Positions 26,479 through 34,366 of a stretch of DNA of 64,000 bases are shown piece by piece (the first letter of the stretch is position 1; every line of letters starts with the position of its first letter). The translations under genes and the position numbers were made by a program. Below the pieces are notes generated by a model. The model saw only the letters and a list, made by a program, of their open reading frames with translations. It ran no database searches and was not told where the DNA came from. The stretch comes from Bizionia myxarmorum (GTDB lineage: Bacteria; Bacteroidota; Bacteroidia; Flavobacteriales; Flavobacteriaceae): NCBI RefSeq assembly GCF_008086205.1, contig NZ_VSKK01000002.1, positions 186,001 to 250,000 of the forward strand, given 5' to 3'.

Positions 26479-27443
26479 TATATAATGCCTTCTTTTATTA
26501 AGTCGTGAATGTGTACAATACCGGCATATTCACCTTGCTTTTCAACTAATAATTGGGTGATACCATGGGATTCCATCATCTCTTTAGCATCCACGGCCAT
26601 AGCATTAGCTTCTATTGTTTTTGGCGAAGCACCCATAATATCTTTAGCTGAAAGTTGACTAAAATCGTTGGATTTAGTAAGCATACGTCTTAAATCGCCA
26701 TCCGTAATAATACCTACAATCTTATTGTTTTCAACAACTGCTGTAACGCCTAGCATTTTTTCGGAAATTTCAATAATCACTTCCTTAATATTCGTATTTG
26801 GGTTTACTTGTGGTTTTTGATTGACATCACTCATATCACTCACCCGTAAATACAGTTTTTTACCCAAAGCACCACCCGGATGGTATTTGGCAAAATCATT
26901 ACTTGTAAAGCCCCGTAATTCCAATAAGCAAACGGCCAAAGCATCACCCATAACTAATTGGGCGGTTGTGCTGGTTGTTGGCGCTAAATTATTAGGACAA
27001 GCTTCTTTTTCAACATACGTATTAAGGAGGTAATCGGTGTTTTTTCCTAAAAATGAATCACGATTCCCGGTAATAGCAATCATTTTATTTTTAGCCCGTC
27101 TTATAAGCGGTACTAGCACTTTTATTTCGGGTGTGTTACCACTTTTTGAAATACAAATTACCACATCATTCTCAAGAATAAGTCCTAAATCTCCATGAAT
27201 AGCATCGGCTGCGTGCATAAAAACGGCAGGTGTTCCGGTTGAATTTAAGGTGGCTACAATTTTAGTAGCAATAATGGCACTTTTGCCAATACCCGTTATA
27301 ATGACACGGCCTTTAGAATTTAAAATGCAGGTAACAGCGTCAGAAAAATCACTATCTAATAAAGAGGCAAGATTAGCAATAGCTTCACTTTCCATAGCAA
27401 TAGTCTGTTTTGCAGTCTGTAAGATTGTATTATGATTTTTCAA
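26478..27443 (-). CDS. kdsD: KpsF/GutQ family D-arabinose 5-phosphate isomerase
   Basis: A 321-residue sugar isomerase converting ribulose 5-phosphate to arabinose 5-phosphate, the first step to KDO for lipopolysaccharide. The SIS domain (about residues 30-175) has GKSAIIATKIVATLNSTGTP, HGDLGLI and CISKSGNTPE; the linker ends FAKYHPGGALGKKL, the family hallmark. Two CBS domains follow (about 205-321), ending GIVHIHDLIKEGI. The TTG at 27443 gives MKNHNTILQ. It is the first gene of a unit with tatC and divergent from recQ across 207 bases. Its product supplies the LPS that LptB exports. Confidence 0.92.
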   Translation of the reverse strand: MKNHNTILQTAKQTIAMESEAIANLASLLDSDFSDAVTCILNSKGRVIITGIGKSAIIATKIVATLNSTGTPAVFMHAADAIHGDLGLILENDVVICISKSGNTPEIKVLVPLIRRAKNKMIAITGNRDSFLGKNTDYLLNTYVEKEACPNNLAPTTSTTAQLVMGDALAVCLLELRGFTSNDFAKYHPGGALGKKLYLRVSDMSDVNQKPQVNPNTNIKEVIIEISEKMLGVTAVVENNKIVGIITDGDLRRMLTKSNDFSQLSAKDIMGASPKTIEANAMAVDAKEMMESHGITQLLVEKQGEYAGIVHIHDLIKEGII

Positions 27444-27650
27444 AATTTATTATTTTTTTGGGTTGATGCTTTTAAAGAATTCCTTATCTTTAAAGTTATT
27501 CAAACTAAATAATTAATTTGTTGGTTTTTGTATGTTGCAAAGCTAACAAAAATAATTATGAGAGTTCTGTAAATGCACGCGTAATTAACTGTAGCAAATT
27601 TCTATGCAGTGTGTTTGAAATGAGGTAAAATAATATATTAATATCGATAC

Positions 27651-29852
27651 ATGTCTGTAAATGAAAAAGACTTGCATAGCGCCTTAAAAACCTTTTTTGG
27701 TTTTAGTGTATTTAAAGGCCTGCAAGAACCTGTAATAAAAAGTATTTTATCGGGAAAGGACACCTTTGTTGTTATGCCTACTGGTGGCGGGAAATCATTG
27801 TGTTACCAGTTGCCAGCACTCATGCAAGAAGGTACGGCTATTGTGGTTTCGCCTTTAATTGCGTTGATGAAAAATCAGGTGGATGCCATTCGTGGAATCT
27901 CGGATCATGACGGCGTGGCTCATGTTTTAAATTCCTCGTTGAATAAAACAGAAATAAAGCAGGTAAAGCAAGATATTACCGATGGTATTACCAAGCTTTT
28001 ATATGTAGCACCAGAATCTCTTACCAAGGAAGAAAATGTGGAGTTTTTACGCTCTGTAAAAATTTCTTTTATGGCGGTAGATGAAGCCCATTGTATTAGT
28101 GAATGGGGTCATGATTTCCGACCAGAATATCGAAATCTTAAAAGCATAATAGAACGTATTGGCGATAATATTCCCATTATTGGGCTAACCGCTACGGCCA
28201 CACCTAAAGTGCAAGAGGATATTTTAAAAAACTTGAATATTCATGATGCCAAGACCTTTAAAGCGTCTTTTAATAGACCGAATCTGTATTATGAAGTGCG
28301 TCCGAAAACCAAAAATGTGGATGCTGATATTATTCGCTTTGTAAAAAAATACGAAGGGAAATCTGGAATTGTCTATTGCTTGAGTCGCAAGCGTGTTGAA
28401 GAACTCGCCCAAACACTTCAAGTGAATGGTATAAAAGCCGTGCCCTATCATGCCGGATTGGATGCTAAAACGCGTGCCAAACATCAAGACATGTTTTTAA
28501 TGGAAGATGTAGACGTGGTAGTTGCTACTATTGCCTTTGGAATGGGCATTGACAAGCCTGACGTTCGGTTTGTAATTCATCATGATATTCCTAAAAGTAT
28601 TGAAAGTTATTATCAAGAAACTGGTCGCGCAGGTCGTGATGGAGGCGAGGGCTATTGTTTAGCCTTTTACGCCTATAAAGATATTGAGAAATTAGAAAAA
28701 TTCATGTCGGGCAAACCGGTTGCCGAACAGGAAATTGGGCATGCTTTACTTCAAGAAGTAGTTGGCTTTGCAGAAACGTCTATTTCCCGACGTAAATTTA
28801 TTTTGCATTATTTTGGTGAAGAATTTGATTCTGAAACGGGCGAAGGTGCCGAATTGGATGATAATATGCGCTATCCTAAAAAACAACTGGAAGCGCAAGA
28901 TCATGTGGTTTTACTATTGCAAACCGTGACTAAAACCAATGAGAAATACAAGTCTAAAGATTTGGTGAATGTTTTAATTGGAAAGGAAAATGCCTTAATT
29001 AATTCCCATAAAACAAACGATCAGCCGTTTTTTGGATTAGGTAAAGCCCAAGATGATAAATACTGGATGGCTTTAACGCGTCAAGTTTTGGTAGCTGGCT
29101 TTTTGAAAAAGGATATTGAAACCTACGGTGTTATTAAAATAACAAAAGCAGGTACCGAGTTTATAAATAATCCGACATCCTTTATGATGACGGAAGATCA
29201 TCAATTTAATGGTGAAGCAGATGATGCTATTGTAGCGGCTGCTAAAGGTGGCGGTGCTGTAGCGGATGTGGTTTTAATGAATATGCTGAAAGATTTACGT
29301 AAGCGTAATGCGAAGCGTTCTGGCGTTCCACCATTTGTTATTTTCCAAGATCCCTCATTAGAAGATATGGCGCTTAAATACCCTATGACTTTAGAGGAAT
29401 TAAGTCATGTACATGGTGTTGGTGATAGGAAAGCTAAAAAATACGGTCAGGATTTTGTAGATTTAATTGCTAAATATGTGGACGAAAACGAGATTATGCG
29501 TCCAGATGATATGGTGGTGAAATCGACTGGGATGAATTCCGCTTTGAAATTATATATCATTCAAAATATAGATAGAAAACTGCCTTTAGATGATATTGCA
29601 TCGGCCAAAGGCATGAACATGAACGACTTCATTAAGGAAATGGAAGCTATTGTGTTTTCAGGTACTAAATTGAATATTGATTACTGGATTCACGATATTT
29701 TAGATGACGATCAGCAAGAGGAAATCCATGATTATTTTATGGAATCTGATACTGATAAAATTGACGTGGCTATTGATGAATTTGATGGCGATTATGACGA
29801 TGAGGAATTGCGTTTATATCGTATAAAGTTTATTAGTGAAGTGGCGAATTAG
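27651..29852 (+). CDS. recQ: ATP-dependent DNA helicase RecQ
   Basis: A 733-residue 3'-5' helicase for recombination and fork repair. The helicase core has FGFSVFKGLQEPVI, Walker A MPTGGGKSLCYQLPA (about residues 42-56), DEAH in VDEAHCISEWGHDFRPEY and motif VI QETGRAGRDGG. The RQC region follows, and an HRDC-like region lies near 510-600 (MTLEELSHVHGVGDRKAKKY). In the RQC zinc-binding segment (SISRRKFILHYFGEE to DDNMRYPKK, about 380-415) the four cysteines that bind zinc in E. coli RecQ are absent. I think this is a lineage variant, not damage, as the frame is intact. It is divergent from kdsD. Confidence 0.93.
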   Translation: MSVNEKDLHSALKTFFGFSVFKGLQEPVIKSILSGKDTFVVMPTGGGKSLCYQLPALMQEGTAIVVSPLIALMKNQVDAIRGISDHDGVAHVLNSSLNKTEIKQVKQDITDGITKLLYVAPESLTKEENVEFLRSVKISFMAVDEAHCISEWGHDFRPEYRNLKSIIERIGDNIPIIGLTATATPKVQEDILKNLNIHDAKTFKASFNRPNLYYEVRPKTKNVDADIIRFVKKYEGKSGIVYCLSRKRVEELAQTLQVNGIKAVPYHAGLDAKTRAKHQDMFLMEDVDVVVATIAFGMGIDKPDVRFVIHHDIPKSIESYYQETGRAGRDGGEGYCLAFYAYKDIEKLEKFMSGKPVAEQEIGHALLQEVVGFAETSISRRKFILHYFGEEFDSETGEGAELDDNMRYPKKQLEAQDHVVLLLQTVTKTNEKYKSKDLVNVLIGKENALINSHKTNDQPFFGLGKAQDDKYWMALTRQVLVAGFLKKDIETYGVIKITKAGTEFINNPTSFMMTEDHQFNGEADDAIVAAAKGGGAVADVVLMNMLKDLRKRNAKRSGVPPFVIFQDPSLEDMALKYPMTLEELSHVHGVGDRKAKKYGQDFVDLIAKYVDENEIMRPDDMVVKSTGMNSALKLYIIQNIDRKLPLDDIASAKGMNMNDFIKEMEAIVFSGTKLNIDYWIHDILDDDQQEEIHDYFMESDTDKIDVAIDEFDGDYDDEELRLYRIKFISEVAN

Positions 29853-29962
29853 GGAGTTGTTGGGTGTTGTTTAGTTGTTTGTTGTTTAGGTTTAATATTC
29901 CAAGTTCAAAATTCAAAGTTGTTTTAGGATGAATTTTTAATTTTCGTTATAACTTTTCACTT

Positions 29963-29990
29963 TTCACTCTTCACTCTTCACTCTTCACTC
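29963..29990 (+). repeat. Four perfect TTCACTC heptamers
   Basis: Four exact 7-base units between the recQ stop and the promoter of the isomerase gene. The flanks continue as imperfect copies. It shares the 7-base period, though not the unit sequence, with other tracts in the window. Confidence 0.85.
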
Positions 29991-30044
29991 TTTTCCAGCA
30001 ATCATTTCATTTAAACTTCCATTTCAGTTTTAACTTCAATTTCA

Positions 30045-30052
30045 TATCTTTG
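30045..30052 (+). promoter_or_regulatory. -7 element TATCTTTG for the fused isomerase gene
   Basis: Exact TAnnTTTG match 22 bases before the ATG at 30075. No TTG is found at the expected -33 spacing. Predicted leader about 19 bases. Confidence 0.5.
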
Positions 30053-30074
30053 CGGCTCATTAAACATAAATACA

Positions 30075-31007
30075 ATGCAAGACGGATTATACGCAAAATT
30101 TCATACGAGTAAAGGCGACATTTTAGTGGCTTTAGAATTTCAGAAAACACCAGGTACTGTTGGTAATTTCGTTGCTTTAGCGGAAGGGAATTTAGAAAAT
30201 TCAGTTAAAAAGCAAGGCACACCATTTTATAATGGTTTAAAATTTCACCGTGTTATTCCAGATTTTATGGTACAAGGTGGTTGTCCACAAGGTACTGGTA
30301 CTGGAAATCCAGGTTATAAATTTGACGATGAGTTTCATCCAGATTTAAAACATGATGCTCCGGGGATTTTATCAATGGCCAATTCGGGACCTGGAACCAA
30401 TGGTAGTCAGTTTTTTATTACGCATGTGGAGACGCCTTGGTTAGACGGAAATCATACGGTTTTTGGAAAAGTTCAAGAAGGTCAAGACGTTGTTGATGCT
30501 ATTGCGCAAGGTGATACATTAGATACATTAGAAATTATTCGTGTTGGTGCTGATGCCGAAAACTTTAAAGCGGTTGAAGCTTTTAGAACCTTTGAAGGGT
30601 CTCGTGAAAAACGATTAGCGGAAGAAAAAGCAGCCAGTGAAGCCGTTTTAGATAAATTAGCAGCTGGTTTTGATAAAACAGATAGTGGTTTGCGCTATAA
30701 AATACTTCAAAAAGGAAACGGGGCTCAAGCTCAAAAAGGGCAAACGGTTTCTGTACATTATAAAGGACAATTGGAAGACGGGACTGTTTTTGATTCTTCT
30801 TACAAACGTAAAGATCCTTTAGAATTCCAAGTTGGCGTTGGCCAAGTGATTGCTGGTTGGGATGAAGGTATTTGCTTATTACAAGTTGGCGATAAAGCCC
30901 GTTTGGTTATACCAAGTCATTTAGGTTATGGTGCTCGTGGTGCTGGTGGTGCTATTCCGCCTGATGCGACCTTGATTTTTGATGTGGAATTAATGGGGAC
31001 TAAATAA
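30075..31007 (+). CDS. Fused cyclophilin-FKBP peptidyl-prolyl isomerase
   Basis: A 310-residue dual-family isomerase, probably a cytoplasmic folding factor since no signal peptide is seen. The N-terminal cyclophilin domain (about residues 1-165) has [36 protein letters not shown] and [13 protein letters not shown] charged linker (about 170-200, [18 protein letters not shown]) leads to an FKBP domain (about 205-310) with [35 protein letters not shown] and [13 protein letters not shown]. Both active sites look intact. Few bacteria carry this order; it matches the cyclophilin-FKBP chimeras reported in some Flavobacteria. The gene has its own -7 box. Confidence 0.92.
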   Translation: MQDGLYAKFHTSKGDILVALEFQKTPGTVGNFVALAEGNLENSVKKQGTPFYNGLKFHRVIPDFMVQGGCPQGTGTGNPGYKFDDEFHPDLKHDAPGILSMANSGPGTNGSQFFITHVETPWLDGNHTVFGKVQEGQDVVDAIAQGDTLDTLEIIRVGADAENFKAVEAFRTFEGSREKRLAEEKAASEAVLDKLAAGFDKTDSGLRYKILQKGNGAQAQKGQTVSVHYKGQLEDGTVFDSSYKRKDPLEFQVGVGQVIAGWDEGICLLQVGDKARLVIPSHLGYGARGAGGAIPPDATLIFDVELMGTK

Positions 31008-31010
31008 TTT

Positions 31011-31066
31011 AAGATTCAAGATTCAAGATTCGAGATTCAAGATTCAAGATTCAAGATTTAAGATTT
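31011..31066 (+). repeat. AAGATTC heptanucleotide tract
   Basis: Eight consecutive 7-base units (five AAGATTC before and after one GAGATTC, then two AAGATTT) start four bases after the isomerase stop and end at the terminator stem. It would be in the 3' end of the transcript. Confidence 0.9.
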
Positions 31067-31097
31067 AAAAAAAGCTACCAAATTGGTAGCTTTTTTT
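31067..31097. terminator. Intrinsic terminator between convergent genes
   Basis: Stem GCTACCA (31074-31080) and TGGTAGC (31084-31090) with a three-base loop, flanked by seven A and seven T. The A/T flanks make it usable from both strands, so it can end both the isomerase gene and the thioredoxin-fold gene. Confidence 0.88.
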
Positions 31098-31128
31098 ATT
31101 GAAATTATTTTGTAAAACTACAGTCTGT

Positions 31129-31689
31129 TTATTTCTTCAGCCATTTAATATTACAGCCCATACTTGGTTTTTGGGTTTGGGTGTTTTCTGTATTCTCGAT
31201 AATACAATTTATAGCGTGTCGGAGATCAGAACCTGTAACGGGGATGTCGTTTCCAGGTCTGGAATCGTCCAATTGTCCACGATAGACTAGCTTCAAATCT
31301 TTATCAAACACAAAGAAATCTGGCGTGCAAGCTGCTTGGTACGCTTTCGCTACTTCTTGGGTCTGATCATATAAATACGGGAATATATAGCCTTCGTTAA
31401 TGGCATGGTCTTTCATTTTATCGGGCGCATCTTGTGGGTAATTCTCCACATCATTGCTAGAAATGGCAATTAAATTTACGCCTCTACTTTTATAAGCCTT
31501 GGCTATTTTAACAAGTTCTGCATTTATATGCATTACATACGGACAGTGGTTGCAAATAAATAAAACCACGGTAGCTTGCAGACCCTTAGCAGATTGTAAG
31601 GTTATTTTCTCATCAGAAACGACATCTTTTAAGCTAAAAGAAGATGCCTGTGTTCCTAAAGGAATCATATTAGAAGGGGTTTGAGCCAT
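31129..31689 (-). CDS. Thioredoxin-fold redox protein (AhpC/TSA-like)
   Basis: A 186-residue cytoplasmic protein of the thioredoxin superfamily. After MIPLGTQASSFSLKDVVSDE, typical of the AhpC/TSA opening, comes VVLFICNHCPYVMHINAEL with a CNHC active site (CxxC, about residues 46-49). Later blocks NLIAISSND, YLYDQTQEVAKAYQAACTPD and FVFDKDLKLVYRGQLDDSRP are typical of the group of thiol peroxidase-like proteins with a resolving Cys in the TP loop. No signal peptide is visible. It is monocistronic by layout. The electron partner and substrate are unknown. Confidence 0.85.
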   Translation of the reverse strand: MAQTPSNMIPLGTQASSFSLKDVVSDEKITLQSAKGLQATVVLFICNHCPYVMHINAELVKIAKAYKSRGVNLIAISSNDVENYPQDAPDKMKDHAINEGYIFPYLYDQTQEVAKAYQAACTPDFFVFDKDLKLVYRGQLDDSRPGNDIPVTGSDLRHAINCIIENTENTQTQKPSMGCNIKWLKK

Positions 31690-31844
31690 GGTAATTTGTT
31701 GTTTTTTTGTGTGCTATAAATTTAGTCAATATTTGGCTTACGCCCAATTTACACCTCCTTAAATTATTGGTTTTTGATTTGCTATTTTGAAATTTTACTA
31801 TCATATTACACCCCATTTCACCAACCACCCTAAGTAGCCATTGC

Positions 31845-32759
31845 ATGCAGGAACTTGACAGCGCTCAAATTCATTTTGATACTGATAATTTATGGATTTT
31901 AAATTTGGCATTAGCCATTGTCATGTTTGGCGTGGCCTTGGGTATTTCCATATCGGATTTTAAGTTTCTTATAAAAGCACCCAAGGCGGTGTTTGTTGGT
32001 TTGCTATCGCAATTTGTGCTCTTACCATTGTTAACTTTTGGATTTATATATTTTGTGAATCCGCAGCCAAGTATAGCTTTGGGGATGATGATGGTTGCCG
32101 CTTGTCCTGGCGGAAATATCTCTAACTTTATGACCCATATGGCCGGCGGAAATACGGCGCTTTCTATTAGTTTAACGGCTATTTCCACATTTCTAGCCAT
32201 AATAATGACACCCTTTAACTTTGAGTTTTATGGCTATATGTATGAGCCTACAGCCAAATTGCTTCAAGATATTTCTTTGAATCCTTTCGATATGGTTAAA
32301 ATTGTACTCCTAATTTTAGGTGTACCTTTAATTTGTGGTATGTTGGTGCGTTACAAATTCCCTGAATTATCAATCCGTTTATCCCGTTGGTTAAAACCTT
32401 TTTCATTAGCTGTTTTTATTGGAATTGTAGTAGCGGCCATAGCTAATAATATGGATGTATTTTCGCAATATATTCATTTTGTATTTGCTTTAGGCATGAT
32501 TCATAACCTATTGGCTTTTGTTATGGGATTCTTGGTGGCACGTGTTTTTAAATTATCTTTTCAAAATCAGAAAACCTTAACGATAGAAACGGGGATTCAA
32601 AACTCGGGAATTGGCTTATTATTAATATTTACGTTCTTTGACGGTCTGGGCGGCATGGCTATTATGGCTGCTTTTTGGGGTGTTTGGCATATTGTTTCAG
32701 GTTTGTTTGTGGCTTACTTTTGGTCCACAAAGCATGATGAAAATACCGAAAGCTATTGA
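31845..32759 (+). CDS. Bile acid:sodium symporter (BASS) family transporter
   Basis: A 304-residue inner-membrane transporter with about nine to ten helices. The family signatures are present: VAACPGGNISNFMTHMAGGN (about residues 84-103) and TIETGIQNSGIGLLL (about 246-260), the two crossover regions that bind sodium. Bacterial BASS proteins move organic acids rather than bile salts; the substrate here is unknown. The stop overlaps the TTG start of the acyltransferase by four bases (TTGA), so the two are coupled and may share a task, though no pathway link is evident. Confidence 0.88.
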   Translation: MQELDSAQIHFDTDNLWILNLALAIVMFGVALGISISDFKFLIKAPKAVFVGLLSQFVLLPLLTFGFIYFVNPQPSIALGMMMVAACPGGNISNFMTHMAGGNTALSISLTAISTFLAIIMTPFNFEFYGYMYEPTAKLLQDISLNPFDMVKIVLLILGVPLICGMLVRYKFPELSIRLSRWLKPFSLAVFIGIVVAAIANNMDVFSQYIHFVFALGMIHNLLAFVMGFLVARVFKLSFQNQKTLTIETGIQNSGIGLLLIFTFFDGLGGMAIMAAFWGVWHIVSGLFVAYFWSTKHDENTESY

Positions 32760-33787
32760 GAAAAATCTGGCTCATAAGCGTTCGCTCCTATATTAAATTG
32801 GCACTGTTTTTTTACTACAGACGCATTGTTGTAAAAAATATAGAACACGTCCCTAAAAAACAACCGGTTTTATTTGTTTCCAATCACAATAACGCGCTTA
32901 TTGATGCCTTATTAATTGTTACACAATCTGGACGCTTGTCGTATTTTCTAACACGAGCTAGTGTTTTTAAAAAGCCCTTTGTAAACTGGTTATTGCGCAG
33001 TTTAAATATGTTACCGGTTTACCGGGTTCGTGATGGTTGGAGTAGTATTTCCAATAATAACGCTATTTTTGAAAGCTGCAGTTTATGCCTATCTCAAAAT
33101 GAAGCGGTGGCTCTTTTTCCAGAAGGAAATCATCATATGAATAGAACGGTTAGACCTTTAAGCAAAGGTTTTACACGTATTGTTTTTGAAACTTTAGAAC
33201 ATTATCCTACATGCGATTTAAAAATAATACCCATTGGTCTAAATTTTGAACAATTGGATGCTTTTGCTGATAGTGTATTGCTTTATTTCGGAACGCCTAT
33301 TTCCGCAAATACCTATTTGCAACATGATGTATTAGTTGAAACCAAGCGGTTGAAAAAAGATGTTTGGAAAGCTATTACCAAATTAACGACACATATTCCA
33401 GCTGCAGATTATGACGAAACTATGCAAAAGTTAAAATCTATGGATGCTAATTTTCTAAATCCTGATGCTGTTCATGCGTGTGTGGAATCTGATTTTACTA
33501 ACTGTGGATTTTCTAAAAAGGAGCAACCAACATCTTTAAAGGCTTTCTTTAAATTTTTAATGATTGTTTTATTGATAGGGCCTTATGCTATATGGAAATT
33601 CGTAGCCGAACCTAAAATTAAGGAAGTTGAATTTGTAGCAACTTTTCGTTTTGGTATGGTGATTACCTTGGTGCCTATTTGGATGCTATTTGTGACGCTT
33701 GTTCTGATACTAACTTTAGGTCTGCCTGCTGGTTTGGCATATATTTTTGCCACATTCAGTATGGCCTTACTAGCCGTTAAGTTATAG
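32756..33787 (+). CDS. 1-acylglycerol-3-phosphate acyltransferase family protein
   Basis: A 343-residue PlsC-fold membrane acyltransferase. The catalytic block is VSNHNNALIDALL (about residues 40-52), where His and Asp are five residues apart (HX5D) as in the yeast Gat1/Sct1 branch, not HX4D as in E. coli PlsC. FPEGNHHM (about 122-129) is the acceptor-phosphate motif. A C-terminal part (about 265-343) has two or three membrane helices. It probably acylates glycerol phosphate or lysophosphatidate. The TTG start at 32756 overlaps the BASS gene, and a terminator follows the stop. Confidence 0.85.
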   Translation: MRKIWLISVRSYIKLALFFYYRRIVVKNIEHVPKKQPVLFVSNHNNALIDALLIVTQSGRLSYFLTRASVFKKPFVNWLLRSLNMLPVYRVRDGWSSISNNNAIFESCSLCLSQNEAVALFPEGNHHMNRTVRPLSKGFTRIVFETLEHYPTCDLKIIPIGLNFEQLDAFADSVLLYFGTPISANTYLQHDVLVETKRLKKDVWKAITKLTTHIPAADYDETMQKLKSMDANFLNPDAVHACVESDFTNCGFSKKEQPTSLKAFFKFLMIVLLIGPYAIWKFVAEPKIKEVEFVATFRFGMVITLVPIWMLFVTLVLILTLGLPAGLAYIFATFSMALLAVKL

Positions 33788-33791
33788 CCAT

Positions 33792-33821
33792 AAAAAAGCC
33801 ACTTTCAAGAAAGTGGCTTTG
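33792..33821. terminator. Intrinsic terminator between convergent genes
   Basis: Stem GCCACTTT (33798-33805) and AAAGTGGC (33810-33817) with a CAAG loop, six A before and a short T run after. It lies between the acyltransferase (+) and the DUF3276 gene (-) and may serve both. Confidence 0.8.
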
Positions 33822-33840
33822 TAAATTGTCTGTTTTTAGA

Positions 33841-34224
33841 TTAAATATCGTCAAAATCAATATCGGTAAAACGTTCAGCTGATTTTGAGCTGTCTTCCAT
33901 CATTTCAGATTCATCAGTATATTCTTTCTTAAAATCTTTTTGATGACGCTCACTGATAACTTCATCACCTTTTTCATTGATGATATAATCCGTCATTTCA
34001 TTTAAAATAGTATTGAATTCTGTGAAGTCTTCTTTGTATAAATAAATTTTGTGTTTTTTGTAGTGGTAGGAGCCATCGTCATTTGTGAATTTCTTACTCT
34101 CGGTAATTGTCAAGTAGTAATCGCCTGCTTTTGTAGATCTCACATCAAAAAAATACGTGCGTCTACCAGCTCTTAATACTTTCGAGAAAATCTCTTCTTT
34201 CTCCAACATTCCATTATTATCCAT
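33841..34224 (-). CDS. PUR-alpha-like DNA/RNA-binding protein (DUF3276)
   Basis: A small acidic protein of about 127 residues with the DUF3276 core: EEIFSKVLRAGRRTYFFDVR (about residues 9-28), YYLTITESKKF, and KHKIYLYKEDFTEF. This is the bacterial PUR-alpha family, which binds single-stranded nucleic acid. The C-terminal tail (from about residue 95) is strongly acidic, ending TDIDFDDI. I choose the ATG at 34224 (MDNNGMLEKEE) over the upstream ones at 34230 and 34251, because the residues before it (CFYFIYMT) do not fit the family. It stands alone between a terminator and the ABC exporter. Confidence 0.82.
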   Translation of the reverse strand: MDNNGMLEKEEIFSKVLRAGRRTYFFDVRSTKAGDYYLTITESKKFTNDDGSYHYKKHKIYLYKEDFTEFNTILNEMTDYIINEKGDEVISERHQKDFKKEYTDESEMMEDSSKSAERFTDIDFDDI

Positions 34225-34366
34225 AGTCATATATATAAAATAAAAACACACATTATTAGTTCTTCAAAAATCTAAAAAAAAGCGGTAGCAAGCAACAAAT
34301 TATGAATTTTCTTTTAGTTTCCTATGCAATTCACTTTTAAAACCCTTAAAACTATAAGCTTCCCAA

